Shown here: piece after piece, positions 17,785 through 28,100 of the stretch | Numbering within the stretch: the first letter of the stretch is position 1 | Layout: each line of letters starts with the position of its first letter | NCBI GenBank assembly: GCA_964620675.1 | Contig: CAZUJU010000006.1 | Span: forward strand, 25,739-89,738 | DNA from: CAYSFW01 sp964620675 | Lineage (GTDB): Bacteria; Pseudomonadota; Gammaproteobacteria; UWMA-0217 | Length of the DNA stretch: 64,000 nt | Direction of reading: 5' to 3' | Notes under the pieces: generated by a model | Told to the model about the DNA's origin: nothing | The model's database searches: none | Seen by the model: only the letters and a program-made list of their open reading frames with translations | Made by a program: the position numbers and the translations under genes

Positions 17785-20403
17785 ATGAGTCAGGTAACCG
17801 TCATTCAGCTTGCCGAGGTGGTCGGAACCCCGGTCGAACGACTGCTCGATCAGATGCGCGAGGCCGGTATTGCGGTGACGGATCCGAACCAGCCGGTCAC
17901 CGACGAGCAGAAGATGGCTTTACTCGATCACTTGCGTCGCAGTCACGGCAAAGCCGGGGCGGACCCGGGTGCCAAGAAGATCACGCTCAAACGCAAAAGC
18001 CTTAGCGAGATCAAGGTCGGCACTGGTGCTGGTCGACCCAAGACGGTAAGTGTCGAAGTGCGCAAAAAGCGCACCTATGTCAAGCGTGAAGAAGGCGCGT
18101 CGGAGGCCGAGACGCCGGAGCCGGTCGTGAGCAAAACCGCCGAGCTGATGCGGCAACTTGAAGCCGAACATCGGGCGGTGGTGGAAGCAACCCAGCGCAC
18201 CGACGAAGCACGGCGACAATTGGAGGAAGCGGCGCGCCAGCGCGAGCAGGACGCGCGCGAAGCCGCAATCGCGGCCAGTCAACCGAGTCCCGCGATCCGT
18301 GCCGAAGCCCAGCCCGAGCCTGAGACCGAACTGGTGGAAGTGATTGTTCCGGCCGTCGCGGACGAACCCGTCGCTGCGCCGGTAGTCGAGGCAGCGACGG
18401 CCGAATCCGCCAAGGCCGAACAACCCACCGCGGCTGGTGAAACCGAAGCGGCACGGCGGGAGCGGGAAAAGAGCAAGACGACCAAGGTCAAGAAGAAAAA
18501 GGAGGTTGCCGAGCCGACCCGCTACGGGCGCAATGAGCTCCATATCGACGCCGGACGCGGAGCGCGACGTAGGACCAAGGGCCGTCCAGGCGCGCCAACC
18601 AAGACGCCAATGGTGCGCCATGGATTCGAGAAACCCACCGCGCCTGTCATACGCGAAGTCGAGTTGCCACCGCTCATCACGGTCAGCGACCTTGCGTTAC
18701 AAATGGCGGTCAAGGCGTCGGAGGTGATCAAGGTGCTGATGGGGATGGGCGTAATGGCGACCATCAACCAAAGCATTGATCAGGACGTCGCGCAACTGGT
18801 GGTCGAGGAGCTGGGTCATAAGGTAAAGATAAAAGAAATCAAAGATCTGGAGTCCGAAATCGAGGATCTGTCGAGTGATTCCGAGCAACACCTTGAAGCG
18901 CGTCCTCCGGTGGTAACGATCATGGGGCACGTTGATCATGGCAAAACCTCACTGCTCGACCATATCCGCCGCACCCGCGTGGCGGCGGGCGAGGCGGGTG
19001 GGATTACCCAGCATATCGGCGCGTACCACGTTGAAACCGACAAGGGCATGATCACGTTTCTCGATACGCCGGGCCACGCGGCGTTTACGTCGATGCGCGC
19101 GCGCGGCGCACAAGTCACCGATATCGTCATTCTGGTGGTGGCGGCGGACGACGGCGTGATGCCGCAAACGGCAGAAGCGGTGCGCCACGCGAAGGCGGCG
19201 GGTGTGCCGATCGTCGTTGCGGTTAACAAAATCGATCGGCCGCAGGCGGATCCCGAGCGGGTGCGGCAGGAACTCGTCAAACATGAGGTCATTCCCGAGG
19301 AGTGGGGCGGGGAAAACATGTTTGTAAACGTATCCGCCAAAACCGGTCATGGCATCGATGAGTTGCTGGATGCCGTCCTGTTGCAGGCCGAAGTCCTTGA
19401 GCTTAAGTCGGCTGCCGAAGGCAACGCGCAAGGCACTGTGGTTGAATCGACCCTCGACAAGGGGCGTGGTCCGGTCGCGACGGTGCTGGTGCAGAGCGGG
19501 ACGCTCAATCGCGGTGATGTGGTACTGACCGGTACCGAATACGGCCGGGTGCGGGCGATGTTTGACGAGTCCGGGCGCCAGGTTAAATCCGCTGGCCCTT
19601 CGATGCCGGTCGTCATTCTCGGTCTGTCCGGCACACCGAACGCCGGTGAGCGGCTCATCGTGGTCGAGGACGAACGTAAGGCCAAGGAAGTTGCCGAATT
19701 GCGGCGCGCCAAGTCGCGGGATACCAAGCTGGCGACGCAACAGGCCGCTAAGCTCGAAAATATCTTTTCCTCGATGCAGGACGGCGAAAAAGCCATCCTC
19801 AACGTGCTCGTCAAGGCCGATGTTCAGGGCTCCGCCGAAGCGCTGCGTGATGCGCTGGTTGGGTTGTCCGGTGAACATGTGACGGTGAACATGGTGTCTG
19901 CGGGCGTCGGTGGCATCAACGAATCCGACGTGAATCTTGCGATGGCGTCGGGCGCGACGATGATCGGGTTCAACGTGCGCGCCGATGCGGCCGCGCGTCG
20001 CGTAGTTCAGGAAAACGGCGTGGATCTGCGCTACTACAGCATCATTTACGACGTTATTGATGACGTCAAAAAGGCCCTGACCGGGATGCTGGCGCCGGAA
20101 TTGCGCGAAGAGATCGTGGGCACCGCCGAAGTACGCGACGTATTCAAGTCGTCCGCGTTCGGTGCGGTTGCCGGCTGCCTCGTGGTGGAGGGCGTGGTCC
20201 GGCGCGGCAATCCGATCCGGGTGTTGCGCAACCACGTGGTGATCTACGAAGGCGAGCTCGAGTCGTTACGTCGCCACAAGGATGACGTTAACGAGGTTCG
20301 CGCTGGCACCGAATGCGGAATCGCGGTCAAGAACTATAACGACGTTCGCGTCGGCGACATGATCGAGAACTTCGAGCGTGTCGAGGTCCAGCGCAAACTC
20401 TAA
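17785..20403 (+). CDS. infB: Translation initiation factor IF-2
   Basis: The 872-residue GTPase positions the initiator tRNA on the 30S subunit. An IF2-N domain (1-50) is followed by a long charged, Ala/Glu-rich linker and a second IF2-N domain near 300. The G domain starts at about 381 with GHVDHGKTS, followed by DTPGHAAF and NKID. Domains II-IV with the fMet-binding C-terminus end the protein. It sits in the usual place between nusA and rbfA. Confidence 0.97.
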   Translation: MSQVTVIQLAEVVGTPVERLLDQMREAGIAVTDPNQPVTDEQKMALLDHLRRSHGKAGADPGAKKITLKRKSLSEIKVGTGAGRPKTVSVEVRKKRTYVKREEGASEAETPEPVVSKTAELMRQLEAEHRAVVEATQRTDEARRQLEEAARQREQDAREAAIAASQPSPAIRAEAQPEPETELVEVIVPAVADEPVAAPVVEAATAESAKAEQPTAAGETEAARREREKSKTTKVKKKKEVAEPTRYGRNELHIDAGRGARRRTKGRPGAPTKTPMVRHGFEKPTAPVIREVELPPLITVSDLALQMAVKASEVIKVLMGMGVMATINQSIDQDVAQLVVEELGHKVKIKEIKDLESEIEDLSSDSEQHLEARPPVVTIMGHVDHGKTSLLDHIRRTRVAAGEAGGITQHIGAYHVETDKGMITFLDTPGHAAFTSMRARGAQVTDIVILVVAADDGVMPQTAEAVRHAKAAGVPIVVAVNKIDRPQADPERVRQELVKHEVIPEEWGGENMFVNVSAKTGHGIDELLDAVLLQAEVLELKSAAEGNAQGTVVESTLDKGRGPVATVLVQSGTLNRGDVVLTGTEYGRVRAMFDESGRQVKSAGPSMPVVILGLSGTPNAGERLIVVEDERKAKEVAELRRAKSRDTKLATQQAAKLENIFSSMQDGEKAILNVLVKADVQGSAEALRDALVGLSGEHVTVNMVSAGVGGINESDVNLAMASGATMIGFNVRADAAARRVVQENGVDLRYYSIIYDVIDDVKKALTGMLAPELREEIVGTAEVRDVFKSSAFGAVAGCLVVEGVVRRGNPIRVLRNHVVIYEGELESLRRHKDDVNEVRAGTECGIAVKNYNDVRVGDMIENFERVEVQRKL

Positions 20404-20425
20404 AGCGGATTCGCGACAGGCTGGA

Positions 20426-20794
20426 ATGAAAGAATATTCGCGTACCCAACGCCTCGGTGAACAAATCCACCGGGAACTCTCTGATCTGTTGCTGCGGGAG
20501 GTCAAGGACCCGCGCGTCGGCATGGTCACTGTTGGCGCCGTCGAAGTGAGTTCGGATTTGTCTTATGCGAAGGTCTACTACACCGCGATGGGTGGCGACG
20601 CGACGCGTGCCGAAACCCAAGCCGGCTTGAATCGTGCCAGCGGGTTTTTGCGGTCGCAGTTGGCGCACCGGCTAAATATTCGTCAGACGCCGATTTTGCG
20701 CTTCATTTTCGATGAGTCCGCCGAGCGCGGCATGCGCCTCGAGGCGTTGATCTCGGCCGCACGCGCGGCTGATGATGAAACCCACCGTGATTGA
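20426..20794 (+). CDS. rbfA: Ribosome-binding factor A
   Basis: The 122-residue KH-like protein helps mature the 16S 5' end and is needed for cold growth in E. coli. Motifs are RTQRLGEQIHRELSDLL at the start, KDPRVGMVTVGAVEVSSDLSYAKVYY, and RLNIRQTPILRFIFDES. I chose the ATG at 20426, since longer in-frame versions overlap infB and do not match the family. It lies 22 bases after infB and ends three bases before the truB remnant. Confidence 0.95.
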   Translation: MKEYSRTQRLGEQIHRELSDLLLREVKDPRVGMVTVGAVEVSSDLSYAKVYYTAMGGDATRAETQAGLNRASGFLRSQLAHRLNIRQTPILRFIFDESAERGMRLEALISAARAADDETHRD

Positions 20795-20797
20795 GTG

Positions 20798-21016
20798 ATG
20801 TTTCGTCGCGACCGGGTTGCCCGCGATGTACACGGTGTCTTGCGCCTCGACCAACCGCCGGGAATGACGTCCTGCGACGCCGTGACGCGGTCCACGTCAA
20901 CCTGGAAACGCGTGTATGGGCGTTCCGGCGAGTTCCTGGGGGTCGCTAAATTCGAGGCCGTGTCCCTGCGTCTGCAACGGTTACTGAGCTGGGTCGGCCC
21001 GGCGAACGGACCGTAG
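20798..21016 (+). pseudogene. truB: Remnant of tRNA pseudouridine-55 synthase TruB (large internal deletion)
   Basis: The 72-codon frame starts like TruB (VHGVLRLDQPPGMTSCDAV, the first roughly 30 residues of the family). It then jumps to what looks like the TruB C-terminus (VYGRSGEFLGVAKFE followed by LRLQRLLS). The roughly 230 residues between them are missing, including the catalytic aspartate motif GALDPLA and the whole synthase fold. It lies exactly where truB belongs, between rbfA and rpsO. It cannot encode an active synthase. An assembly or sequencing artefact is the main alternative. Confidence 0.8.
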
Positions 21017-21086
21017 GGTTAAATTGATCAATAAACGTGCTACTCTTCCCAGATTTTTTATCTCATCGAACTTTGGAGCTTTAGAC

Positions 21087-21356
21087 ATGACGATGACGAG
21101 TGAGAACAAGGCCGAGGTCGTTGGCAGCTATCAGCGTGCGGCGAATGACACCGGCTCGCCCGAAGTGCAGGTCGCGCTGCTGACCGCGCGCATCCGCGAG
21201 CTGACCAAGCACTTCGAAACCCACAAGAAAGACCACCATTCACGCCGTGGCCTGTTACGGATGGTCAACCAGCGGCGCAAGTTGCTCGACTATCTCAAGG
21301 ACCGCAATACCTCGCGCTATCAGGAATTGATCGCGAAGCTTGAGCTGCGTCGTTAG
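21087..21356 (+). CDS. rpsO: 30S ribosomal protein S15
   Basis: The 89-residue protein has the expected length and family sequence: NDTGSPEVQVALLTARI, then HKKDHHSRRGLLRMVNQRR, which contacts 16S rRNA helices 20-22. I chose the ATG at 21087 because the preceding in-frame residues (from 21024) are not S15-like and a GGAG lies at 21074-21077. It lies 70 bases after the truB remnant and 41 bases before pnp, the standard rpsO-pnp pair. Confidence 0.97.
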   Translation: MTMTSENKAEVVGSYQRAANDTGSPEVQVALLTARIRELTKHFETHKKDHHSRRGLLRMVNQRRKLLDYLKDRNTSRYQELIAKLELRR

Positions 21357-21397
21357 TCGTTGTCGGTGATTTCAGAAATTCAAGGTTGGTAAATAAA

Positions 21398-23488
21398 GTG
21401 ACGGTAGTAAAGCAATCCTTTCAGTATGGTCAGCACACGGTAACACTTGAAACGGGCGAGATTGCCCGTCAGGCCGACGGCGCTGTTTTAATCAATATGG
21501 CGGATACCGTGGTGCTGGTCACGGCGGTGGGTGTCAAGCAGGCGAAGCCGGGTTCGGACTTCTTTCCACTGACCGTCGACTATCAGGAGCGCACTTACGC
21601 CGCCGGACGCATTCCTGGCGGGTTTTTCCGTCGTGAAGGTCGTCCCAGCGAAAAGGAAACGCTGACCTCGCGGCTGATCGATCGTCCGATTCGCCCGCTG
21701 TTTCCGAAGGGATTCACCAACGAGGTTCAGGTCATCGCGACCGTGAAGTCGGTGAACCCGGAGGTCGATCCTGAAATCGTCTCCCTGATCGGAGCTTCGG
21801 CGGCGCTCGCGGTATCGGGCTTGCCGTTCATGGGGCCGTTGGGCGCCGCCCGCGTGGGTTACCACCAGGGTCAATACATTCTCAACCCCACCGCGACCGA
21901 ACTCGAGACCTCCGAACTTGATTTGATGGTTGCGGGCACCGAGAACGCCGTGTTGATGGTGGAGTCCGAAGCCAAGATCCTCTCCGAAGCGGTGATGCTC
22001 GGCGCGGTCATGTTCGGGCACGAGCAAATGCAGGTTGCCATCCGTGCGATCAAGGCGCTGGCGGTACAGGTTGCAAAAACGCCGTGGAGCTGGACGCCAC
22101 CGAGTGAAAATACGGCGATGCTCGGTACCGTACGTGATCTCTGTGGCGTTGAACTCGAACAGGCCTACCAGATCGCTGAGAAGCTCGACCGTTACCACAA
22201 GATCGACGAGATCCGCGCCGCCGTGGTCGCGAAACTGGTCGACGCGGCGAACCCCGGGGCACCCAGCGAGGGCGATGTTTGCGAAGCGTTCTACAAGCTC
22301 GAGAAAAAGCTGGTGCGTGGTCGCATTCTCGCGGGCGAGAAGCGCATCGATGGCCGCGATCACGAGACCGTGCGTCCGATCACCGTGCGTGTCGGTGTGT
22401 TACCGCGTACCCACGGCTCGGCGTTGTTTACGCGCGGCGAAACGCAGGCACTGGTGGTGGCGACGCTGGGCACGACCCGCGATGCCCAGATCATTGACGC
22501 GATCGAGGGTGAGCGTAAAGAACATTTTCTGTTCCACTACAACTTTCCGCCGTTCTCCGTTGGGGAAACCGGTCGCGTCGGCTCGCCGAAACGGCGCGAA
22601 ATCGGCCATGGGCGACTCGCCAAGCGCGGGGTACAAGCCGTGCTGCCGCCAGCCGAGGACTTTCCCTATGTCATCCGCGCGGTTTCCGAGATTACCGAAT
22701 CCAATGGCTCCAGTTCGATGGCAAGCGTTTGCGGATCCAGCCTCGCGTTGATGGATGCGGGCGTGCCGATCAAGGCGCCAGTCGCCGGGATCGCAATGGG
22801 GCTGGTCAAGGAGGCCGATCGCTTCGCGGTGTTGACCGATATCCTGGGCGACGAAGACCATCTCGGCGATATGGATTTCAAAGTTGCAGGAACCGCTGAC
22901 GGTGTCACCGCGTTGCAAATGGACATCAAGATCGACGGCATCACCCGTGAGATCATGGCGCGCGCGTTAGACCAAGCGCGCGCCGGACGCCTGCACATCC
23001 TCGGCGAGATGGGCAAGGTTATCGACACCGCCCGTTCGGGGATTTCGGAGTTCGCACCGCGCTACCTGACGATGCGCATCAATCCGGAGAAGATTCGTGA
23101 CGTCATCGGTAAGGGCGGCGCGACGATCCGGTCGATCACCGAGGAAACCGGGGCGACGATCGATATCGATGATGACGGTTTCGTGCGCATCGCGTCGGTG
23201 GATTCGGCTTCGGCCGAAGAGGCTCGCAAGCGCATCGAGTTGATTACCGCCGAAATCGAGGTGGGTGCGATCTACGAAGGGCGAGTCAATAAAATCATGG
23301 ACTTCGGTGCCTTCGTGACGATTCTGCCGGGTAAGGACGGTCTGGTACACATCTCCCAGATCGCCAACGAGCGGGTCGAGCGGGTCAGCGACAAGTTGTC
23401 CGAGGGCGACATGGTTCGGGTCAAGGTGCTCGAGCTGGATCGGCAGGGCCGGATTCGCCTCAGCATGAAGGCACTCGACGAAGCCTGA
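21398..23488 (+). CDS. pnp: Polyribonucleotide nucleotidyltransferase (PNPase)
   Basis: The 696-residue 3'-to-5' phosphorolytic exoribonuclease has two RNase PH domains. The first carries QYGQHTVTLETGEIARQA, and the second holds the catalytic region around MGLVKEADRFAVLTDILGDEDHLGDMDFKVAG. A KH domain follows at about 555-615 (RDVIGKGGATIRSI), then an S1 domain at about 620-690 (YEGRVNKIMDFGAFV). A GTG start at 21398 matches the family N-terminus; a TTG four codons upstream is an alternative. It ends the operon, with a strong terminator after it. Confidence 0.96.
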   Translation: MTVVKQSFQYGQHTVTLETGEIARQADGAVLINMADTVVLVTAVGVKQAKPGSDFFPLTVDYQERTYAAGRIPGGFFRREGRPSEKETLTSRLIDRPIRPLFPKGFTNEVQVIATVKSVNPEVDPEIVSLIGASAALAVSGLPFMGPLGAARVGYHQGQYILNPTATELETSELDLMVAGTENAVLMVESEAKILSEAVMLGAVMFGHEQMQVAIRAIKALAVQVAKTPWSWTPPSENTAMLGTVRDLCGVELEQAYQIAEKLDRYHKIDEIRAAVVAKLVDAANPGAPSEGDVCEAFYKLEKKLVRGRILAGEKRIDGRDHETVRPITVRVGVLPRTHGSALFTRGETQALVVATLGTTRDAQIIDAIEGERKEHFLFHYNFPPFSVGETGRVGSPKRREIGHGRLAKRGVQAVLPPAEDFPYVIRAVSEITESNGSSSMASVCGSSLALMDAGVPIKAPVAGIAMGLVKEADRFAVLTDILGDEDHLGDMDFKVAGTADGVTALQMDIKIDGITREIMARALDQARAGRLHILGEMGKVIDTARSGISEFAPRYLTMRINPEKIRDVIGKGGATIRSITEETGATIDIDDDGFVRIASVDSASAEEARKRIELITAEIEVGAIYEGRVNKIMDFGAFVTILPGKDGLVHISQIANERVERVSDKLSEGDMVRVKVLELDRQGRIRLSMKALDEA

Positions 23489-23512
23489 CCGCGGCCGCGT
23501 TTAGTCTCTCCG

Positions 23513-23550
23513 GGCGGGAGTGGATCAATACCCACTCCCGCCTTTTTTTT
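23513..23550 (+). terminator. Strong intrinsic terminator after pnp
   Basis: GGCGGGAGTGG and CCACTCCCGCC form a perfect 11-bp stem with an 8-base loop, followed by eight Ts. It ends the nusA-infB-pnp operon. Confidence 0.95.
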
Positions 23551-23697
23551 GCCTGGAGCGGGCGGTGGCGGGTGCATCCTATTTCGTCGTCACGACGTAT
23601 TTAGAATAGGCAGGAAGTTAAGGCGGTAGCAGGCGTACTCGCATGGCTCTGGTATCATGACGCGGTCGTCGGCAACCCGTACCAAGGCTTCCTGGAG

Positions 23698-24246
23698 ATG
23701 ATTGAACGTACCGAACTCGACGGACTGTTGCGCCGATGTGCCGAGGGTGACCAGCGGGCGTTTGCCGCGCTCTACCAGGCGACGGCGCCGCGCTTGTTGA
23801 GCCTTTGCCACCGGATGATGCGACGGCGCGAGTTGGCCGAGGAGGTGTTGCAGGAGGGTTATGTGAAAATTTGGCGTGCTTCGAGTCATTACGATCCGCT
23901 GGTGGCCTCGGCAATGACGTGGATGACCACGATTGTTCGCAACCACGCGCTGGACCGGATTCGCAGCAATAAATTGCGCCCGGAGGAGGTCGATATTGAT
24001 GGCGACGGCGTGCAATTCGACGCACCGGGTCCGCTACCCGATGACCAGATCGGCCGCGGCGCAGAAGCGCGACGACTCGAAGCCTGCTTGAAAACCCTTC
24101 AGGAAAACCAACGACAGACGCTCTACATGGCCTATTTTCAGGGTCAGACCCATGAAGAAATCGCGGCCTTTTTAAATACGCCTCTTGGTACGGTGAAGGC
24201 CTGGGTGCGACGTGGAGTTGAGAAACTGCGGGCTTGCTTGCAATGA
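23698..24246 (+). CDS. ECF-type RNA polymerase sigma factor
   Basis: The 182-residue protein has sigma region 2 (residues about 20-90, with LAEEVLQEGYVKIW and MTWMTTIVRNHALDRIR) and region 4 (about 120-178, with GQTHEEIAAFLNTPLGTVKAWVRRG, a helix-turn-helix). Regions 1 and 3 are absent, as in ECF sigma factors. The layout is close to the SigK class. It overlaps the next gene, a likely anti-sigma factor, by four bases. The ATG directly abuts GGAG (23694-23697), which is too close for normal ribosome spacing, so the true start is slightly uncertain. Confidence 0.92.
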   Translation: MIERTELDGLLRRCAEGDQRAFAALYQATAPRLLSLCHRMMRRRELAEEVLQEGYVKIWRASSHYDPLVASAMTWMTTIVRNHALDRIRSNKLRPEEVDIDGDGVQFDAPGPLPDDQIGRGAEARRLEACLKTLQENQRQTLYMAYFQGQTHEEIAAFLNTPLGTVKAWVRRGVEKLRACLQ

Positions 24247-24959
24247 AACGCTATCAGAATCCAGAGTTGTACGAGCGTCTCGCGGCCGAGTATGTACTCG
24301 GTACGCTACGCGGCGCAGCGCGGCGTCGCTTTGAGCGGCTCGCGCGCGAACATCGTTATGTGCGCTACGCGGTTGATCAATGGCAGGCGCGGCTGGGGTC
24401 GATGGTCGAGTTGTTGCCCGAAACCGAGCCCTCGCCGGGGCTGTGGCGCGGTATCGAACGCCGCCTGCGAGCCGCGCAACCCTTACAGTCGGTTTCGCGC
24501 GCGCGTAGTGGCTGGCAGCTCCGCTTCTGGCAGGCCACCGCGGCGGTCGCCTCGATCCTACTTGCGGTCACGCTGGTACAGCCGCGGATCGCGCCGCGGA
24601 TGGACATGCCGACTTATGTCGCGGTGCTTGAAAGCGACACCCAAACGCCGATGATGGTCACGCTCGGTGACCGCAAAACCGGGGTGGTGACGGTGCGTTT
24701 CATGGAAATGCCGACCCTCGCCGAGGATCGCGATCTTCAGCTGTGGGCAATACATCGCGAATCGCAACGCCCGATGCCGGTGGCCCTGGTGCCGCGAGAC
24801 AGCATGGAGGCGCAGTTCCGCTTCAGCCAGCCGGAGTGGCAACGCGTGCTGCGCGACACCGAAACCTTTGCCGTCAGCTTTGAGCCCAAGGGCGGATCGC
24901 CGCTGGATACGCCTAGCGGTCCGATCATGTACAAAGGGCGCTGTATCGATTTCATTTGA
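24243..24959 (+). CDS. Anti-sigma factor, RskA-like, single membrane helix
   Basis: The 238-residue protein begins with a cytoplasmic zinc-less anti-sigma-type helical region (AAEYVLGTLRGAARRRFERL). One membrane helix follows at about residues 96-116 (FWQATAAVASILLAVTLV), then a periplasmic RskA C-terminal domain (LQLWAIHRESQRPMPVALVP). It probably holds the upstream ECF sigma factor inactive and releases it on an envelope signal. The ATGA overlap with the sigma gene supports partnership. The inducing signal cannot be read from the sequence. Confidence 0.88.
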   Translation: MKRYQNPELYERLAAEYVLGTLRGAARRRFERLAREHRYVRYAVDQWQARLGSMVELLPETEPSPGLWRGIERRLRAAQPLQSVSRARSGWQLRFWQATAAVASILLAVTLVQPRIAPRMDMPTYVAVLESDTQTPMMVTLGDRKTGVVTVRFMEMPTLAEDRDLQLWAIHRESQRPMPVALVPRDSMEAQFRFSQPEWQRVLRDTETFAVSFEPKGGSPLDTPSGPIMYKGRCIDFI

Positions 24960-24985
24960 CGTGAAAGAACCCGATTCCGAGGGCT

Positions 24986-25089
24986 GCCGCTCCGGGTTGG
25001 CCAGGCGGGCGCGTCGGCCGCAGGGAGGCGGCTGCCGAGCCCCCATGGATGGGTTCACGGCGTCTCCCGCCTGGCCGGCCCCGAGCGGC
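24986..25089. terminator. Nested inverted repeat between convergent genes (possible bidirectional terminator)
   Basis: Two successive arms are symmetric. GCCGCTC (24986-24992) pairs with GAGCGGC (25083-25089), and GGCCAGGCGGG (24999-25009) pairs with CCCGCCTGGCC (25066-25076), perfectly in both cases. Six bases separate the arms on each side, so a long cruciform or hairpin can form. It lies between the anti-sigma gene (+) and the channel gene (-), where a shared terminator would be expected. Neither side has a long T-run. Confidence 0.5.
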
Positions 25090-25115
25090 TTTCATCCTCT
25101 GGGGCGGGAGCGCCT

Positions 25116-28100
25116 TCAGCTCGCGCCAAGCGGCGCGATGGCGTCCGAAACCTCGCGGTCGATGCGGAGATGGACGTCGCGCTGCGGGTAGGGGATCTCG
25201 ATACCCTGCTTGATAAACGCATCCCACACCGCAAACAACACCTCTGACTTAATCTGCAACCGGCTGTATTGGCTCACATCGACGTGGTACTCGGTGTGGA
25301 ACAACAACGATGAGTCGCCGAAGTCATTCAAATAGACATTCGGCGGCGGCTCTTTTGCCACGCCGGGGTGACGATCTAGGATGCCCTTGATCAGCTCGCG
25401 CACCGCATGCGGATCGGCTTTGTAGCTAGCGCCGATCATCATCTTGGTGCGCACGATATTGTCGAGATGGGTCCAGTTTACGAATGCCGAGGTGATAGTT
25501 TCGGTGTTCGGAATGATTACTTCCATATTGTCCCAGGTCCTTACCGAAAGAGATCGGATCCCGATGCGGGTGACGCGGCCCTCGTGCGCGCCGATGTTGA
25601 CGATATCGCCGTTGCGAATCGGGCGCTCGATCAACAGCAAAATACCGGAGATAAAGTTGTTGGCGATGGTCTGAAGTCCAAAACCGATGCCGACCCCAAT
25701 CGCCCCGGCGGCGACGGTCAACGCGGTCATATTGATCCCGAGCGCCTTCAGCAATGTGAAACCGCCGATCAGCGCGACCGCGTACTGCGTGAACACCGAT
25801 AGACTATTGCGCGCACCACGATCCGCGACATCGCGAAAGAACCAGCGGTACGCAATCTCGCGGCTCCAGCGGATCGCCCACAGAAACACCACCACCAACG
25901 CACCTGCAATCAGCAAGCTCTTGATCTGGATACTGGCATCGCCGATGTGGAACAGTTCGACCTTGATCAGCGCCTGCAGGGGTTCGAACAGCGAAATGTC
26001 GCCTGCAACGCCCCACAGCCAGATCAAACCGAGCACCGCGGTGATGGTCAGCGCGAGGCGACTGACGAGCTCCAGCGGACGAATGACCGCCTCCTGCCAG
26101 AGCCAGCCATTGGCGGCGTTCTGCCGGATCCACGGCCCAAGCCAGGAAAAGAAATCGAGGATGTAACCACGGGCGATCAACCAGCCGGAGAGCACCAGCA
26201 AGAACCAACCTTCGTAGCCAGCGATTTCGCGTGCAAGATTGACGTACCCGGCGATTCCGGTCAGGGCCATCACAAGGTTGGCGATCGGTATCACCAGCGT
26301 CAGTACCCGCAGCACCACCAAGGTGCGTGGCCGGTCGCGCAGGCCCTCGGAGAAGAAATTCAGAATCACGCTTCGGCGCCAGAGCAGTACGACCGACAGC
26401 GCGACCAACGCCAGTTGCAACACCCGGTCGAAGGTGTCGACGGTGATTCGATGCGTCGGTAGATGATGCAGCAGCGCCGACAGGCTGATCATGATGAAGC
26501 CGAGGACGAAGGTCCACCGCAGGCCTTCGAAGAGCGGTCGGTCGTACCACTCAAATCCCGCAAAACGTTGTTGGAAAAAGAGCCGGTTGAGTGTCAACGC
26601 GGGCTTGAAGACAACAAACACCAATGCCACGATCAACATCGGCTGGTAGGACTCGAAGGGCACCTTGAGGGCGCGCAGGCTGGTCGTCAGCACCAGAATG
26701 ACGGTGATCGTCCACAGATTGTGCTTCACGAGGTAACCCAAGGTCACCAGGGTCCAGACCGAGAATCCGGTTGAGGTGCGATCCATCGGCGGCAGGATGC
26801 GGGTCAGGTAACGGCGCAACTCGGCGGTGCCGGCGAGCAACAAACCGAGAATGACCAAGGCCCCCAGCGTGCGTGGCAGGCTCGCGTCGCGGATCGCATC
26901 GACAATGTCGGTCAGGCCGACGAAAAAGGCCGCCGGCAAGGTCAACGTGAAATCGCGGACGATCTTGCCCCAGTCCTCCAGCGAACTCGGCCAGGCGTGG
27001 CGCTCGGAAAGCTCGATACTGAGTTGCGCTTGCTTTTGCTCCTGCAGCGATTGGCGGATGCGGGTGAGTTCCGTCGCGAGCTGTTGCGCTTGCCCGAGTT
27101 TTTCGTCAAGCGCGGTGCCGAGCCGCGCCAACCGCTCCAGTTCGGAGCGCTTTTGCGATTCGGGGAAATCCCGGTCGACTGGCATCTTTTCCGTCACCGA
27201 GCGGTAGTTCGCGTTGAGTTGCTGGCGGCTCGGCACCGTATCGATCACCGCTTGCACTTCTGCTGCCAAGGCCGCGCCCTTTTGTTCCAGCGTGGCGAAC
27301 TGCGCCAGCGAGCCGCTTTCGTCGGCCGCGACCGGTTGCAGCAACACCCGCATTTCCTCGCGAATTCGGGCCAGGCGAATCTCGATACCGATGTTATTCG
27401 CATTTTGCTCGGCGTCGAGGATGTCGAGTTGGATCTGTAACTGCCGCGCCGGCGCATCTTCGCTCGAGACCAGACTGCGCAATCCAACCGCCTTTTCAAT
27501 ATGGCCGCGGCGTTGCTCGTCCAGATCCCGCAGCTTCTCTTGAAAGCTCTTCTCGGAGACCTTGGCCTGATATTGCGCATAACGCTCGCTCAGCGCCTTC
27601 TGCCACGCCTTTAAGATTTCGATCTTGCGTTTCGATAGCTCAATGATCGCTTCGGTATTGCGTTGTTGCGCGCCCTGCGTCGCTTCGTCCTGACGCTTGT
27701 CGTCGCGCGTGTTGGACAGGGTGGTTCGAATCAACGCCAAGGTGTCGGGATCGATTGGCGGGCGCGTGCGCGCGAGTTCGTCGAGTTTCTCACCCAGGAT
27801 CTGGATTTCCGTTGCGAGTTCACCGCGCGATTTCGTCAGCGACTCGAGTTCCAGTTGCAGACCCTGCAGCCGAACCTGCTCGGTCTCGACCTCAACCGCG
27901 GCAATGTCGAGGGCTTGGGCCGGCAATGGCTTCTCGGCGAATGCCTCCAGTTCCGCCGCTTTTTGCGTGCGCAATCGCTCCAGTGAACTGCGCTCGGATT
28001 CGACCAGTTTGTCGAATTCCGGCGCGGGTTTACCGGCTGCAATCGGGTTGTCTTGCGCCGCGGCGGACACCAGAGGCCACGCCGCCATCAGGGCGAGTAG

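Noticed and set aside
20795..21016. A genuine small gene of 72-73 codons between rbfA and rpsO
   Set aside because: Both ends match truB ends and its position is that of truB, so it is better explained as a deletion remnant.
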